A stretch of DNA of 64,000 nt. Origin: Botryotinia globosa (lineage: Eukaryota; Ascomycota; Leotiomycetes; Helotiales; Sclerotiniaceae). Positions 36,297 to 46,992 of the stretch are shown piece by piece; position 1 is the stretch's first letter; the number at the start of each line of letters is the position of its first letter. Under the pieces are notes generated by a model that ran no database searches, was not told the DNA's origin, and saw only the letters and a list, made by a program, of their open reading frames with translations. The position numbers were made by a program, and so were the translations under genes. The stretch covers positions 310,001 through 374,000 of the forward strand of contig RCSZ01000014.1 of assembly GCA_014898425.1 (NCBI GenBank), given 5' to 3'.

Positions 36297-38006
36297 GTTT
36301 GATGATGCTCCCCCGGTAGATCAAGATCAAGCCAAAATCAAAGCAATAAAATGCGACATTCACACGCTTGATTCGAATGCGCGAATGCGTATGGGTAGAG
36401 GTATGGGTATGGGTAAACGGCGAGAGGGTTGTACTTTTGGTTGTACTCTTGTGCGAGCGGGGTCCTAGAAGAATTAGTGAGAGCTGCTGAGATGTTCAAT
36501 TATCTTTGTGGAACGTAATGAACAGATTCAAATAATCAAGAGAATTCCTGAAGATTGAGCTGCTTTGCTTTGCTTTGCTTTTCATATATCGTTGAATTAT
36601 TGGTTGTATAGTATCGTCGCAGAAATGCGATAGTTGATACTTGGTACCTCACTCTGTCTGTCGGTACTGTGTAAATAGATGGATGTTGTCTCAAAATTTA
36701 ATAATGTGAGTTTCTGATATCACGAAAATAATTATTTCTGGAAATTATTATCGGTCTCGGTGAGGAGATTTGATTGGTCAAATGTGCTATTACCATATAT
36801 TGATTATTTTGGGTGAAACCAACTAACTATAAATGGAAATAATCCTTGAAGATTGACCCTTGTTATTGGCTCCTTTTTAAAAGAACATTCCAAAGAGATT
36901 CTCGATTCATTTTTTGCCTTGTATCGAATTTTATTTTTTGGCCTTATGGGTTATGGGTTATGGATTAATATATTTGCTATATTTATATATTTATACATTT
37001 ATATTTATATTATATTATATTATATTATATTACCTAGTACGAGTCTACCTAGTACGAGTCTACCTACCTAGGTAGGTAGGTAGGTATCGAGTCTATCGAC
37101 CCTTATATTACCTTCATCTATCTACCTAGGTACTTTAACGGAAAAGTTAGTCCGATCAGACTTCCGAGCATTAACCCCATCCATGATCCATCTCCATGTC
37201 CATCTCCATGTCCATCTCCCCAAGAACACCAGGACCGAAAGACGACTAAAAACAGAACAACAACACCATATAAGAACATCACCAAAACCCCCCCTCCCCC
37301 ATTCGCCCCCCTCCCCCCCCCCCATTCTCATCATCCACCACGTATCTCTACATCTTACATTCTATACAGCAACTTAAGCCATCTTCTCTGTTGTTTCGTT
37401 TTCCATCTTCATTTCTCCTTTCTCCTCCCTCGTTCCGCCTCCCGCCTCAAGCTTTAGTTAACTAAAGGTCTCCTACACTTTCACAAGCTCCAGCTTCTCT
37501 CTGAAGTTCTGCTCAGACCTTCTGATTATTGGCAAATCCAATTCGAATCGATTCGGTTCTCAATCATTTTCGTTTCCTTCTATCTACAGTCTCTCGTTTC
37601 ATCAACATTTAAACTGCCTCGCAATTAGGCACTCAGAAGTAAGCCCCTAAACTTTCTCCAAATTCATGCATACCTTACCTGGGTCAATACCTCAATTCTT
37701 GCGGAGATCCGCATTTCTCACTTTGCTTACTGCACTAAATTGCATGAAAAATCCAATGAGCTCATCGCTGACGTTGTAACTATAGCTAGAACCCTTCGAC
37801 AGCCGCCATCAGATCTTTCATATCCCTTCTCCAAATTCGAATATACACCTTAACATTACTACAAGACGCTCTCTCGGAGGCGTTTCTCAACCTTCAAAAT
37901 TCCTTCCGCAACTACCGCCAAGCTGTCTTCCCCACTCCTCCTCCCTCGCACAGTCTCTTACGACGCGAGTTCAAATCCACCTCGTCCAAGTGGTCCGTAT
38001 CGAACA
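36297..38006. other. divergent intergenic region, air-like/ORM
   Basis: About 1.7 kb without a gene. It has a ctttg pentamer run near 36561-36580, a TATAT-rich tract at 36980-37032, CCTA/TAGG palindromic repeats at 37050-37085 and 37121-37133, and a CCATCTCCATGT tandem repeat at 37187-37219. A strongly pyrimidine-rich leader lies at 37380-37640. Confidence 0.55.
37380..37640 (+). promoter_or_regulatory. pyrimidine-rich promoter/leader of the ORM gene
   Basis: A long CT-rich stretch on the sense strand, 370-630 bp upstream of the ORM start codon. Such tracts commonly surround transcription starts of expressed fungal genes. No TATA box or specific factor site is evident. The exact start is not visible. 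Confidence 0.3.
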
Positions 38007-38778
38007 ATGAGTGAGCAAAAGGTTGGACGAAGGAGGCGGTCGAGCAGTTTGCTATATCAGGAGCCACCGGAGACGATTGAGCATATGAGTGATCAGGCGG
38101 CATTACCCAATCTCAATGCCAACTGGGTGAACGCAAAAGGTCAGAAATTCATGGATTCGATTGTGTGCCATGTAGCAATTGGAGCACATTTTTCTTTGGC
38201 ATGATTTCTACGTGGGATATGATGTATATTGAGTTCCCAATGCTAATTACTTCATTCAATAGGTGCCTGGACCATACATCTGGTTTTGATCGCATGCCTC
38301 AAGATTCTTTTTGATATAATCCCTGGTGTTTCCCAAGAGACATCTTGGACATTAACAAATATATCATACATGTTTGGTTCTTTTCTCATGTTTCATTGGG
38401 TCCGTGGTGTACCATTTGAGTTCAACGCCGGAGCCTACGACAATTTGAACATGTGGGAACAAATTGATAATGGAGCTCAGTACACGCCTGCAAAGAAATT
38501 TCTCATGAGTGTACCAATCGTTTTGTTCCTAATTAGTACTCATTATACCCATTACGACCTCACTTACTTCATCATCAACTTTCTCGCCGTTCTCGGAGTT
38601 GTGATACCAAAATTGCCTTACGTAAGTTTTTCTCGACCAAAATTCCCCGTTTCCCATTATCTATTTCATGTTCTCATATTGAAGACGTTGAATGTAAAAC
38701 ATTATATTGATATGACTTTCTCAGAGCCACCGAACTAGAGTTGGTCTATTCTCAGCGCCAGAAGACAATTACAGATGA
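38007..38778 (+). CDS. ORMDL-family sphingolipid regulator (Orm1/2-like)
   Basis: ER membrane protein that inhibits serine palmitoyltransferase within the SPOTS complex and is relieved by phosphorylation of its N-terminus. Exons 38007-38139, 38263-38621 and 38725-38778 give 546 nt, 181 aa, the usual length. The N-terminal RRRRSSSLLYQEPPE is a basophilic-kinase-type serine cluster, like the Ypk1 sites of yeast Orm. Family blocks are NANWVNAKGAWTIHLVLI, SWTLTNISYMFGSFLMFHW, GVPFEFNAGAYDNLNMWEQI and LISTHYTHYD, with four hydrophobic segments. The third exon adds SHRTRVGLFSAPEDNYR and replaces a read-through tail, matching the short tail of the family. Both junctions restore conserved sequence. 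Confidence 0.95.
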
Positions 38779-39525
38779 TACGATATGATATTTGAAAGTA
38801 CGCCGAAGTACATGATTGCATCCAATTAGGCGTTTGTTTGTACGATATCTTGAGGCTTCACTTTTTTTTCTTTTCAGATAATGATGAGAATACACTGGTT
38901 AACACAAAAGAATCCGGACCCGGTGAACTGTATCTAGAAATAGGGATGGAGTTTAGGTACATTTACAATTCTTGGCTATCTTTCTAAAATGGTTCTAATA
39001 CGGATTTGATCTTTTTGTCTTCTTCTCGTTTTTTTCTTTTCGTGATGCATGTGTTTTCCCTTGATGAGCAGTCACTGGTAAAGGTGACGCTGTTTTCCTT
39101 CACAAGACCTATTGAGATTCGACCAGGAGATTTACCCTGATGAGCCATTGGCATTTGGTAATGGGGACGGTGTTTTCCATAACATGACCTATTGGTATTG
39201 GTGTCCTTAATAAAATCCAATGGCTCTTTTATTTTCCTTCCCAAATCGAAACTTTGAAGTTGTTCAAATTCGGTATTTCTGTCAGACACATTTCCCTTAG
39301 GGAAGATACGGAATCAAGGTTCACTTCCCTTCTTGACTGGGTACTAAGTTGTAGTACCTACTAGACATGTAATTCTGCCGGTCCTCCGTTAAACATTACA
39401 GGAAGCGAAATCTCTAGAATGATCAAGGCCTCTTGATCTTGATGCCTATGATTTCTATGGCATTCCTCGGTGAACCAATCGAAAGCATGAGTGTACGAGA
39501 GTTTGTTATGAACTTTGATAAGGAC
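38779..39525. other. spacer with a diverged tandem duplication
   Basis: No intact gene. Two diverged copies of an approximately 75-80-bp unit (about 39058-39135 and 39136-39205) share a ggtaa-ggngacg-tgttttcc core. Both strands have coding-like fragments here (for example PDEPLAFGNGDGVFHN on plus), but in-frame stops break the plus frame in the first copy. This may be an outlying part of the decayed gene downstream. Confidence 0.4.
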
Positions 39526-39650
39526 TACTCGTGCGGCCAGAAAGTATGCAACCCCGGCGCTATGAAAACCAGGTTAGTCCTCTTGTAGTTTACCATCTTG
39601 TGGTATGAGCATCTAGCGTCGGAGTTGCATACTTTCTGGCCGCACGAGTA
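39526..39650. mobile_element. 125-bp foldback element, MITE-like
   Basis: Two inverted arms of 37 bp (39526-39562 and 39614-39650) match at 35 of 37 positions, around a 51-bp centre. The outer sequence is TA then ctcgtgcggccagaaagtat. If the outer TA on each side is a target duplication, as in Tc1/mariner-type insertions, the element has 35-bp terminal inverted repeats. It has no coding capacity. Both arm mismatches are transitions. It lies just upstream of decayed coding sequence. A MITE is the best explanation; a hairpin RNA gene is an alternative. Confidence 0.65.
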
Positions 39651-39659
39651 TCTATGTAA

Positions 39660-40683
39660 GCCAAGAAGTTGAACGACTAACGATTCAAGTTTTCCCAGAA
39701 AGGAAACCGTTCCAACAGAAAACTTTAATGCGGTCAACAAACCCACAGACATTCTCCTAGTCTCTGGGGATCTTGACACTAATCCCCTCAATCAAACTCT
39801 AAGCCATGGTGATCAGCCAGTCCTGATTGTCGAATCAGTATCTACTGATATCGTTATGATGGGTCGTAGTTGTCGAGGCAATACTAGTATTGGCTTTAGT
39901 CAATTACGTTTGAATTGAGAAGTCAAAATATCTTCCAAGATATTGCTGTGCCAACAATATCCATTACTCATGAGGAACTTGCTAGTTCACTTTCCTCACT
40001 AAACTTTACGTCAGTAAGATTTATCAATATGTATTTACAATTACATGCATGATGCATCATGCATTGTATATACTCTCGTCAGGAACGGGGATCTGTTGAA
40101 CTGATGCTAGCCTCATTTATTTTCGATGGCCAAGTCAGGAAACTTTAGGCGGTTAATAGCTTGAGTCCTATGAGCTACCGAGGACGCTAATAAATATTTC
40201 ACCCTAAATCAACCTTGTGAGACAGCGTCTGCGGTGTTGGAATGGAACTATAACCTTGTACGGCATTCATCAAATGGCATGCTAGTTTTCGGTTTTTGGA
40301 ATGGCAATCACTAATGAAACTACACTAACTCATGACGTTTGGTTGTCGGAAGTGGCTTCAAGAGCCAAGTGGGTTTCTTTGAAGAGTTTTCACCACAAAG
40401 CAGTTGATGTACCTCCTCAGGTTAATCTTGATATTCCTCTAAGCCCCCCCCCCCACGCTCTTAAGTGTTGGCATTCAAGAACAACTGGATCCCGCTTGGT
40501 ACCATTGGTCCATACAGTCATTACAAATGTAAAGAGACCAGATTGATTGATGATTTAGGGCTATCGACTGTGACAATTGCCGTGCATAACCGCAAGTTTG
40601 ACCCGAGTGGACGTCACTTCCTAGGTTTCTCCATACCAAGCCCTGATAGTCGCACCATGGTAACCAATTACATGTTTACTTGA
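39660..40683 (+). pseudogene. decayed protein-coding gene, family unknown
   Basis: Successive protein-like stretches follow each other on plus in changing frames. Segment A, 39673-39918, is open for 81 codons without an early ATG (NAVNKPTDILLVSGDLDTNP). Segment B, 39900-40065, reads FQDIAVPTISITHEELASSL. A further piece, about 40225-40314, reads VLEWNYNLVRHSSNGMLVFG. Segment C, 40301-40460, begins MAITNETTLTHDVWLSEVAS. Segment D, 40480-40683, reads VLAFKNNWIPLGTIGPYSHY and ends in a stop. Shifts fall near 39906, near 40310 and at an 11-base poly-C at 40444-40454. No GT-AG introns explain them. The order and composition suggest one gene broken by several indels. I cannot name the family. Chance overlap of short frames remains possible for any single piece. 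Confidence 0.4.
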
Positions 40684-41042
40684 TCGCGTGCGTCTTTGAT
40701 CTGCTCTGGGAAGACTGCACTTTGGTCGAGCTTCTAAGTTTGAAAGAGTAGCTAACATTATCTGGCTCATAGTTCATGAGCTTTTCCTTATCAATAGTTT
40801 CTGTGGTTGTTCATGTCACCATTGTTGGGATATGGTATCATCTCGGTGATGTTGGCTTAAGACGCTAAAAAATTTGGTGTGATGGATTTTCCATAAATAT
40901 CGATTCTCCCCTTCGAAATGGTTGAAGTCTCATTGCTTATTCTAGCAGTCAATCGTTTCCAGTTCACAACACATCCTTCTCTTTACAACACATCTTCCCT
41001 TCATAACACCTCCTTCCCTTCACCAAAAAACACTTAGTCACG
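40684..41042. other. intergenic; promoter of the repeat-rich cell-wall gene
   Basis: Spacer without a gene. The last 70 bp are C/T/A-rich (ccttcacaacacc-like repeats), the probable leader of the next gene. Confidence 0.5.
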
Positions 41043-42163
41043 ATGAAGCTCGACTTAGCCCAGAAAGCTGCTATCCTCGCATTGTGCGGAGTTGCTACCG
41101 CACAAAACTCCCAGAGTGGCCAAGTTAATGGACAAGTCAGTGGACAAGGTAACATCGTAGCTCAAGGTGCTGCAGGAGCCAACGGCAACGGTGCCGGTGC
41201 TGCTGCAGGCGCTGATAGCAACATTGCTATCCTTCAAGGTACGTCGTCATCTCTAGGAGTTTCCCTGAAAGGATCTATTAAATGATGAATAAGCTAACCT
41301 CGTCAGGCCACGCTTCCCCTGTCGCGACCACATCTGTTAAACGCACAATCACCCCCGTTATTTTAACTGTCAATAAAACATCAGTTTTTGTTTCCTCGAC
41401 TGCCAAGACCACAATCACCCCCGTTATTTCAACTGTCAATAAAACATCAGTTCTTGTTTCCCCAACTGCCAAGACCACAATAGTTCCTGTTTCCTCAACC
41501 GTCAAGACCACAATAGTTGCTGTTTCCTCAACTGTTCAAACCCCTGTTGCCAAAATCACAACAGGACCCGCTTCCTCTGTGGTTCCAGGTGTCGTCTCCG
41601 TTGCCGTCCCTATCTTCAAAAACGGAACCACCACTGCCGCTACTGTCCCAGCTGTTGTACTTACCTCAGCTCGTGTCTCCAATGGAACCGTTGTTGCTAC
41701 GGCTGGTTCCCCTGCTCAGACTCAAGCAGGTCAAGCAGGTCAAGCAGGTCAAGCAGGTCAAGCAGGTCAAGCAGGTCAAGCAGGTCAAGCAGGTCAAGCA
41801 GGTCAAGCAGGTCCCGCTGGTTCCGCTGGTCAAGCAGGTCAATCTGGAGCTGGCCAAACTGGTCAAGCTGGCCAATCCGCACCAGGTCAATCTGCACCAG
41901 GTCAATCTGCACCAGGTCAATCCGCACCAGGTCAATCTGCACCAGGTCAATCTGCACCAGGTCAATCTGCACCAGGTCAATCTGCACCAGGTCAATCTGC
42001 ACCAGGTCAATCTGGCTCTACTGGCCCCGCTGGATCAGGCACAACCTCATCTAATGGCTCCAGCACTAGCGGTCCAGTCACATTCCAAGGTGCTGCTTCT
42101 GCCAACGGTGTCAGCGCTGCAGCAGCTCTCGCTGCCGTCGCTGCCATTGCCATGGTATTGTAA
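41043..42163 (+). CDS. secreted GPI-anchor-type cell-wall protein with tandem repeats
   Basis: Likely a cell-surface protein. Exons 41043-41238 and 41307-42163 (68-bp intron) give 350 aa. A signal peptide, MKLDLAQKAAILALCGVATA, is followed by a G/N/Q/A-rich segment. Then come Thr/Ser/Val-rich repeats: two 22-residue units around ITPVISTVNKTSVLVS and two 11-residue units around IVPVSSTVKTT, likely O-glycosylated. Next are 10 perfect QAG triplets (41723-41812), a degenerate A/G/Q linker and nine SAPGQ pentapeptides (41873-42007). The C-terminus has small residues followed by a hydrophobic Ala-rich tail (AAALAAVAAIAMVL), the pattern of a GPI-attachment signal. No enzyme domain is present. The role in adhesion or surface masking is inferred. 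Array length should vary between strains. Confidence 0.85.
41723..41812. repeat. coding minisatellite, 9-bp unit x 10
   Basis: Ten identical caagcaggt units in frame encode Gln-Ala-Gly triplets. Perfect identity at third positions shows recent expansion or homogenisation. Confidence 0.97.
41873..42007. repeat. coding minisatellite, 15-bp unit x 9
   Basis: Nine in-frame copies of caatctgcaccaggt (two with a synonymous tcc in place of tct) encode Gln-Ser-Ala-Pro-Gly. It is a second array in the same gene, unrelated in origin to the 9-bp one. Confidence 0.97.
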
Positions 42164-42540
42164 GTACCACCTTCCCAACTTTCTCGCAACAATATTCATA
42201 TTGCGGGAGGGCTGTCTCTAATCATCAAGGTTGGGACACGGGTAAGGAGTCTGGGGGGTTGAAATTTTTACAGGAGTTTGGGAAAAGGGTCAAGGATACA
42301 TACGCTGATATTATAATCTAATTATGGGTGTTTAATCTGGGCTGGTTTTGGGGGGGGGGAGTTCCGGGTATCCTGCTGTCTCTCGCAAGTAATGATAGCG
42401 ACACGGCAGTGATTTGGGGTATACAAAAGTTCAAAAGGGGGCTTGGGTTTTGGGAGGCAGTTTCTCTCGTCAAAGATCTGATGATTATTAGCCACGGTTT
42501 AGATATTCGGTGCTATTATTTTCAGATCTTTGGAGTGGTC

Positions 42541-42990
42541 CGCGAGTATCGATTTGTCTCGATGCGAGTGTTAGACACGATCAGATCATTTAGTGATCCG
42601 CGAGTATCGATCTACATCGGTGCGAGTGTCTTATTGCACGATCAGAACACTTTGAGAAATGGCATTGGAGTTAGGGGAATATTCATTATGGGGCTGGAGT
42701 ATTGAAGTGATTCGCGAGTATCGATTTGTATCGATGCGAGTGTTAGACACGATCAGATCATTTAGTGATCCGCGAGTATCGATCTATATCGGTGCGAGTG
42801 TCTTATTGCACGATCAGAACACTTTGAGAAATGGCATTGGAGTTTGGGTAGCATTTGCTATAGGGCTTGAGTATTGAAGTGGTCCGCGAGTATCGATTTG
42901 TATCGGTGCGAGTGTCTTATTGCACGATCAGAGCACTTTGAGAAATAGCATTGGAGTTTGGGTAACACTCGCCACAGGGCTTGAGTATTG
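42541..42990. repeat. 172-bp tandem repeat, 2.6 copies
   Basis: Units begin cgcgagtatcgat at 42541, 42713 and 42885. The first two are nearly identical. The third lacks about 60 bp because it joins the first and second halves of the internal pair. Each unit contains two related sub-repeats of about 60 bp, each with cgcgagtatcgat followed by tgcgagtg and cacgatcaga. Confidence 0.93.
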
Positions 42991-43033
42991 GGGGCGTCAC
43001 GGCTTGGGGAAAATATATAATCATTATTGGGAA

Positions 43034-43345
43034 GAAAGTACGTCCATCAAGGGATCGAAAACGGGAAAAAATGGGGAAAAACGATAAAAACTCAACGAAA
43101 AAAAATCATCAACACCAAGAGGAAAAGAAAGTACGTCCATCAAGGGATCGAAAACGGGAAAAAATAAGGAAAAACGATAAAAAACTCAACGAAAAACAAA
43201 TCATCAACACTAAGAGGAAAAGAAAGTACGTCCATCAAGGGATCGAAAACGGGAAAAAATAAGGAAAAACGATAAAAACTCAACGAAAAAAAATCATCAA
43301 CACCAAGAGGAAAAGAAAGTACGTCCATGGGGATCGAAAAGGAAA
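43034..43345. repeat. 93-95-bp A-rich tandem repeat, 3.3 copies
   Basis: Units start with gaaagtacgtccatcaaggg at 43034, 43127 and 43222, with a truncated fourth at 43315. The plus strand is A-rich. The second copy is 95 bp because of two A/C insertions. It produces open frames on both strands with no protein character. Confidence 0.95.
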
Positions 43346-43599
43346 AAATCGAAAAAATCAACAAAGCCGGGAAAAAAAACATAAAAAGTATGCATGAGCA
43401 ATCGTTTCAGGGGGACTCATACCAAAAACAAGCGGAAAATAGATGAAGAAAATCACAAAAAAAGGGGATGTTTATAAACAAAAACCATTCAAAAAAAAGC
43501 TTTGTGTTTTGACATGAAGTGTTTGGGAGTGTGAAATGCTAATTTTAGGGGTGGCTATTGGCTTTTGAGTGTAGGCTTTCAAGTGAAATCAGCGCTCCG

Positions 43600-44345
43600 C
43601 ACCCTCTCGTCTGATCAACTAATCCCCGGAATATGGGCATTGTGACTGACATGTTAATATGTCATGCATGGTGCTTGCAGGGGTAATGGGTCAGGATCTG
43701 CAACTGGCGGATTAGAGAGAGGTAAGTCAGATTTGGGGGGGGAGGGGCGTTTTGGTGTGGGGTTCTGGTATGGGGTTCTGGTTTTTGTCTGGCTGGCGGT
43801 TTGTGGAAGGATGTTTTTGGTCGAATTTCGATACAGGGGTCTCGTACAGGTTACATCATATGTATCGTATGTACATGTCGCACTCTCTCGTCTGGACTCG
43901 TCTTCATAATACTAGTGTCATGGTTGATATGGATTTTGCCATGCCTGATGCTTGTAGGAGGATGAGTCAGGAGAGGTAAGCCGATGACTTGTGGAAAGGC
44001 GTCTCTGGTGGTGTTCTCGGCGGGATTCTCGGCAGAATTAAAGGGACGTTCAAGATCGTTATCAACTGCTTTATCAATGGCGTTTCGGTAAAGGCGTTCC
44101 GGCAGAGGTGTTCCAGCAGAGGTGTTTCGGCAGAGGTGTTTCGGCAGAGGTGTTTCGGCAGAGGTGTTTCGGCAGAGGTGTTTCGGCAGAGCTGTTTGGG
44201 AATTGTATTCGAAGAGCAATATGCTCGGTCGAGTATGTCGCACTCTCTCGTCCGATTGACTAATCCCCGGAATCTGGTATCATTGGAGTATGGTACTTGC
44301 AGGGGTAAAGATTGGGATCTGTATATGTCTTGGGAGTATTGAGTG
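43600..44345. repeat. diverged dispersed repeat, about 300-bp spacing
   Basis: Three diverged copies share a ctctcgtc-type start (43606, 43872 and 44241); two of them go on to ctaatccccggaat. All are followed by a catg-tgcttgcagg-like block (43663-43685, 43939-43962 and about 44283-44305). Divergence is too high to fix unit borders by eye. The second copy lacks the ccccgg block. Confidence 0.55.
44088..44195. repeat. 15-bp tandem repeat, about 7 copies
   Basis: The unit is gtgtttcggcagagg. The central four copies are identical and the outer ones diverge (gcgttccggcagagg, gtgttccagcagagg). It is embedded in the third segment of the larger dispersed repeat. Confidence 0.93.
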
Positions 44346-45568
44346 TTGGTGGTGATATTTCTGTATGTCACTCATCATACTCTGTTACAGTACTCTAAAG
44401 CAACTACAGACTAGAGAGGGGTAACTCGGGGGGCGTGATGGGAAGGTGTTACGGTATCACTTGCAGGCTGGACGGGGAGTGAGGGAAACGAGTATTATCT
44501 CGTGAATTCCATTGCTGTTTGATGTATGATATTCATTGTATATACTTAATCTGGGATGTGGGATTATGGGGGTTTCACTTGAGGGTAATGGGATAGGCAT
44601 TATGGTTGAAAATAGGGGCGTTGGGGTCTTTGGGTTGGGTGGTAGGCGGTGTTGATGAGGGACTGGGGCGTTTTGGTATGGGAAGGGGAAGGGGCGTAAC
44701 GGTTGAGGATTATAGGGGGATTAGATATAGGCGACTGTACCTAATTCAATACCGATACCTCAAAATTTTGACTGTGTTCGAGTGACTTTGATTCTGGCTA
44801 TGCGTAACGTGGAATATATAATCTATTTCTGTACTCTTTATGGTGCGAGGCGGGGTGCTGAAAGTTAACGAGGCCATTTAGAAGAGTATATTTGAATGGG
44901 TATGTAAAAGTCGGAATATAAATAATAGGCCCTCATAAAATATTTCAAATTAAGATCTAATAAAATCAAACTTGAAACAAGAAACAAACAAAGAAGGTTC
45001 ACCCCATTTCCACATCAACCCCCTCTCACACTTCACCACCTTTACCCCGCAATTAGCAACCCCACCGAGCCCACAATAGTCTCACATCCACCTCTATTAA
45101 ACGAGCGATATCTAAGCACCGCGTCTTGGGATAACTACGGAAGCACTATTTAATCTTCGCAATCAATCACATTAACTTCCATCACATACGTGATTCTTAT
45201 CAAAAGTTTCAACATCACTGCTATCATCGTCTTATCTCAAGCCATCCCACTCTCGTCGTACACCTCGATAGCTGTGATATCCTTTAGGCTATCTGTTCGT
45301 GACAGGTCGATCCACCATTTCGCTATCTAAGTCCACATTTGTCTGGTATTTACTGTGCCTCTATTTCAAGCCTGTGTTGACTGGCGTGTGTATGTATATA
45401 TTGGTACAACCAGGAACTCCGTGATCGGCTTGATATTCGAAATCTGAAATTGAGATTGAGATTTGAAGAGTGCTATATCTTTACTACGAGGATTGATCAT
45501 CTGTTTATTATACGTCATCTTGAGATTGTTTCCTGATAAGATAGAAGGAAGACTAAAGACTAGAAATT

Positions 45569-46992
45569 ATGGCACCCTCGGCGACTGAATCACATCTTCC
45601 TAATCAGAAGAAAACAGAGGATACTTCAACCGTAAAGGATGAGAAAGTCGAACATGTTCATGGTGGGGAGGATTTAACTCCTTTGGAGGCTATTAGTCAT
45701 GGGGGTGTGGTTATGTCTGGTGAGATATGATGGATTTTCCTTGTGTCTAGGGGTTTCATGGGAAAGTGGGAGTAGTGGGCGTGGAAGTTGAGTGTCTTGT
45801 ATTGTTGAGATGAGTTTTGGAGGATTGTGAAGCTAGATGATGAAGGGGGTAGAAGGTATGGGCGTTACTGCGTGATCCTGTTTTTCAAGTGCAAGATAGA
45901 ATCATTATGTTGGATGGCTAGTTTCTGTCTGTGCTTGAGTATGCGGAATATATGAAGATACTCATGGATATCCATCTTCGCTTACAAAAGCTCTACTCTG
46001 TTTTTTCTCTTCAACATCACTCCCTCATTCATTAACGATATTGCTAGGCATTCCAACCTTTTCCAATCATGCTGATCACCGTCGCCACATCCTCATCCAC
46101 ATGGCGGCCGTCTTCCGAGACTTTTCCCGTCGTGGTTTCACCGAAGGAATGGCAGGACACATCTCTGTCCGAGACCCAGAGTTTGAAAACTACATCTGGA
46201 TGAACCCCCTCGGTCGACATTTCGGCCTGATGACTGCTGGTGATATGATATGTTTAGATTTAGAGAGTGGAAAAGTGGTCGGAGGAAATCGAGTACGAAT
46301 TTCCTTTCGCAAACAGTGAATATGAACATGGAAAGATGTTGTCATTAACTCAATCGTAGTCTCGTCCTGCAAATGCCGCTGGGTTTTTGATCCATTCTGC
46401 AATTCATAAAGCACGTCCTGACGTCCATGCTATTTGTCATGCACATACAAATGCTGGTCGAGCATGGTGAGTCTTTTGTTCAGAACTTTACCACATACAA
46501 GTATTAACAACACCAAGGTCCGTCTTTGGCCGACCCCTAGATATGCTCAACCAAGACATCTGCAACCTCTACAATAGCATCGCCGTCTACGCTTCCTACG
46601 GTGGCATCGTCTTTGCCTCTGAAGAAGGCGCCAACATTGCGCGAGCCCTCGGTCCCCACAGCAAAGTAGCCATCCTCCTCAACCACGGCTTATTAAGCAC
46701 CGGATCCACCGTCGACGAAGCGGGATTCCTCTTCGCGCTCTTAGATCGCGGATGCGAAATCCAATTGAAAGTTGAAGCGGCGGTGGGAGGGACTCGCGAT
46801 GCGAATGGAGAGCTGAAGAAAGGAGTGTATGTGATTGAGGATGATGAGGCGGCCTATAATTTCAAGATGGCGAGTGAAAAGAATGCGTTGTATGCGGAGA
46901 TGCAACCGGATCTGGACTTTGAGATGGAAATGGCGGGGCCGGGGGTGGTGGAGAGAGGTGTTGAGAAGCAGATTGTGGATCATGGGTTGTGA
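45569..46992 (+). CDS. class II aldolase/adducin-domain protein (mug14-like)
   Basis: Members of this fungal group (S. pombe mug14-type) have the class II aldolase/adducin fold; the biochemical role is not established. Exons 45569-45719, 46048-46292, 46360-46466 and 46518-46992 give 978 nt, 325 aa; introns are 328, 67 and 51 bp. Visible blocks are [53 protein letters not shown] (two metal-type histidines) and [17 protein letters not shown] (third histidine). The acidic [14 protein letters not shown] C-terminus is common in the group. All three junctions restore conserved blocks. The His triad suggests metal binding is retained, so it may be an enzyme rather than an adducin-like structural protein. 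Confidence 0.95.

Larger units (their letters stand above)
42164..45568. other. 3.4-kb repeat-rich region without a gene
   Basis: At least four unrelated repeat families occur between the cell-wall gene and the aldolase-type gene; each is listed separately. Frames inside them are repeat artefacts. The last 600 bp (about 44950-45568) is C-rich and then a leader-like region for the downstream gene. No RNA gene is recognisable. Confidence 0.6.

Noticed and set aside
39525..39791. 88-codon minus-strand frame
   Set aside because: It runs through the foldback element, and the inverted arms explain part of its sequence; no further support.
41517..42221. Second long plus frame and two minus frames over the repeat protein
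   Set aside because: Shadows of the QAG and SAPGQ arrays; only the frame with a signal peptide, proper intron and GPI-like tail is coherent.
43140..43382. Minus-strand hydrophobic repeat frame
   Set aside because: It lies entirely in the 93-bp A-rich tandem repeat and has no protein-like variation.
42541..44195. CRISPR-like array
   Set aside because: Repeats are directly adjacent without unique spacers of constant length, and the DNA is clearly eukaryotic.
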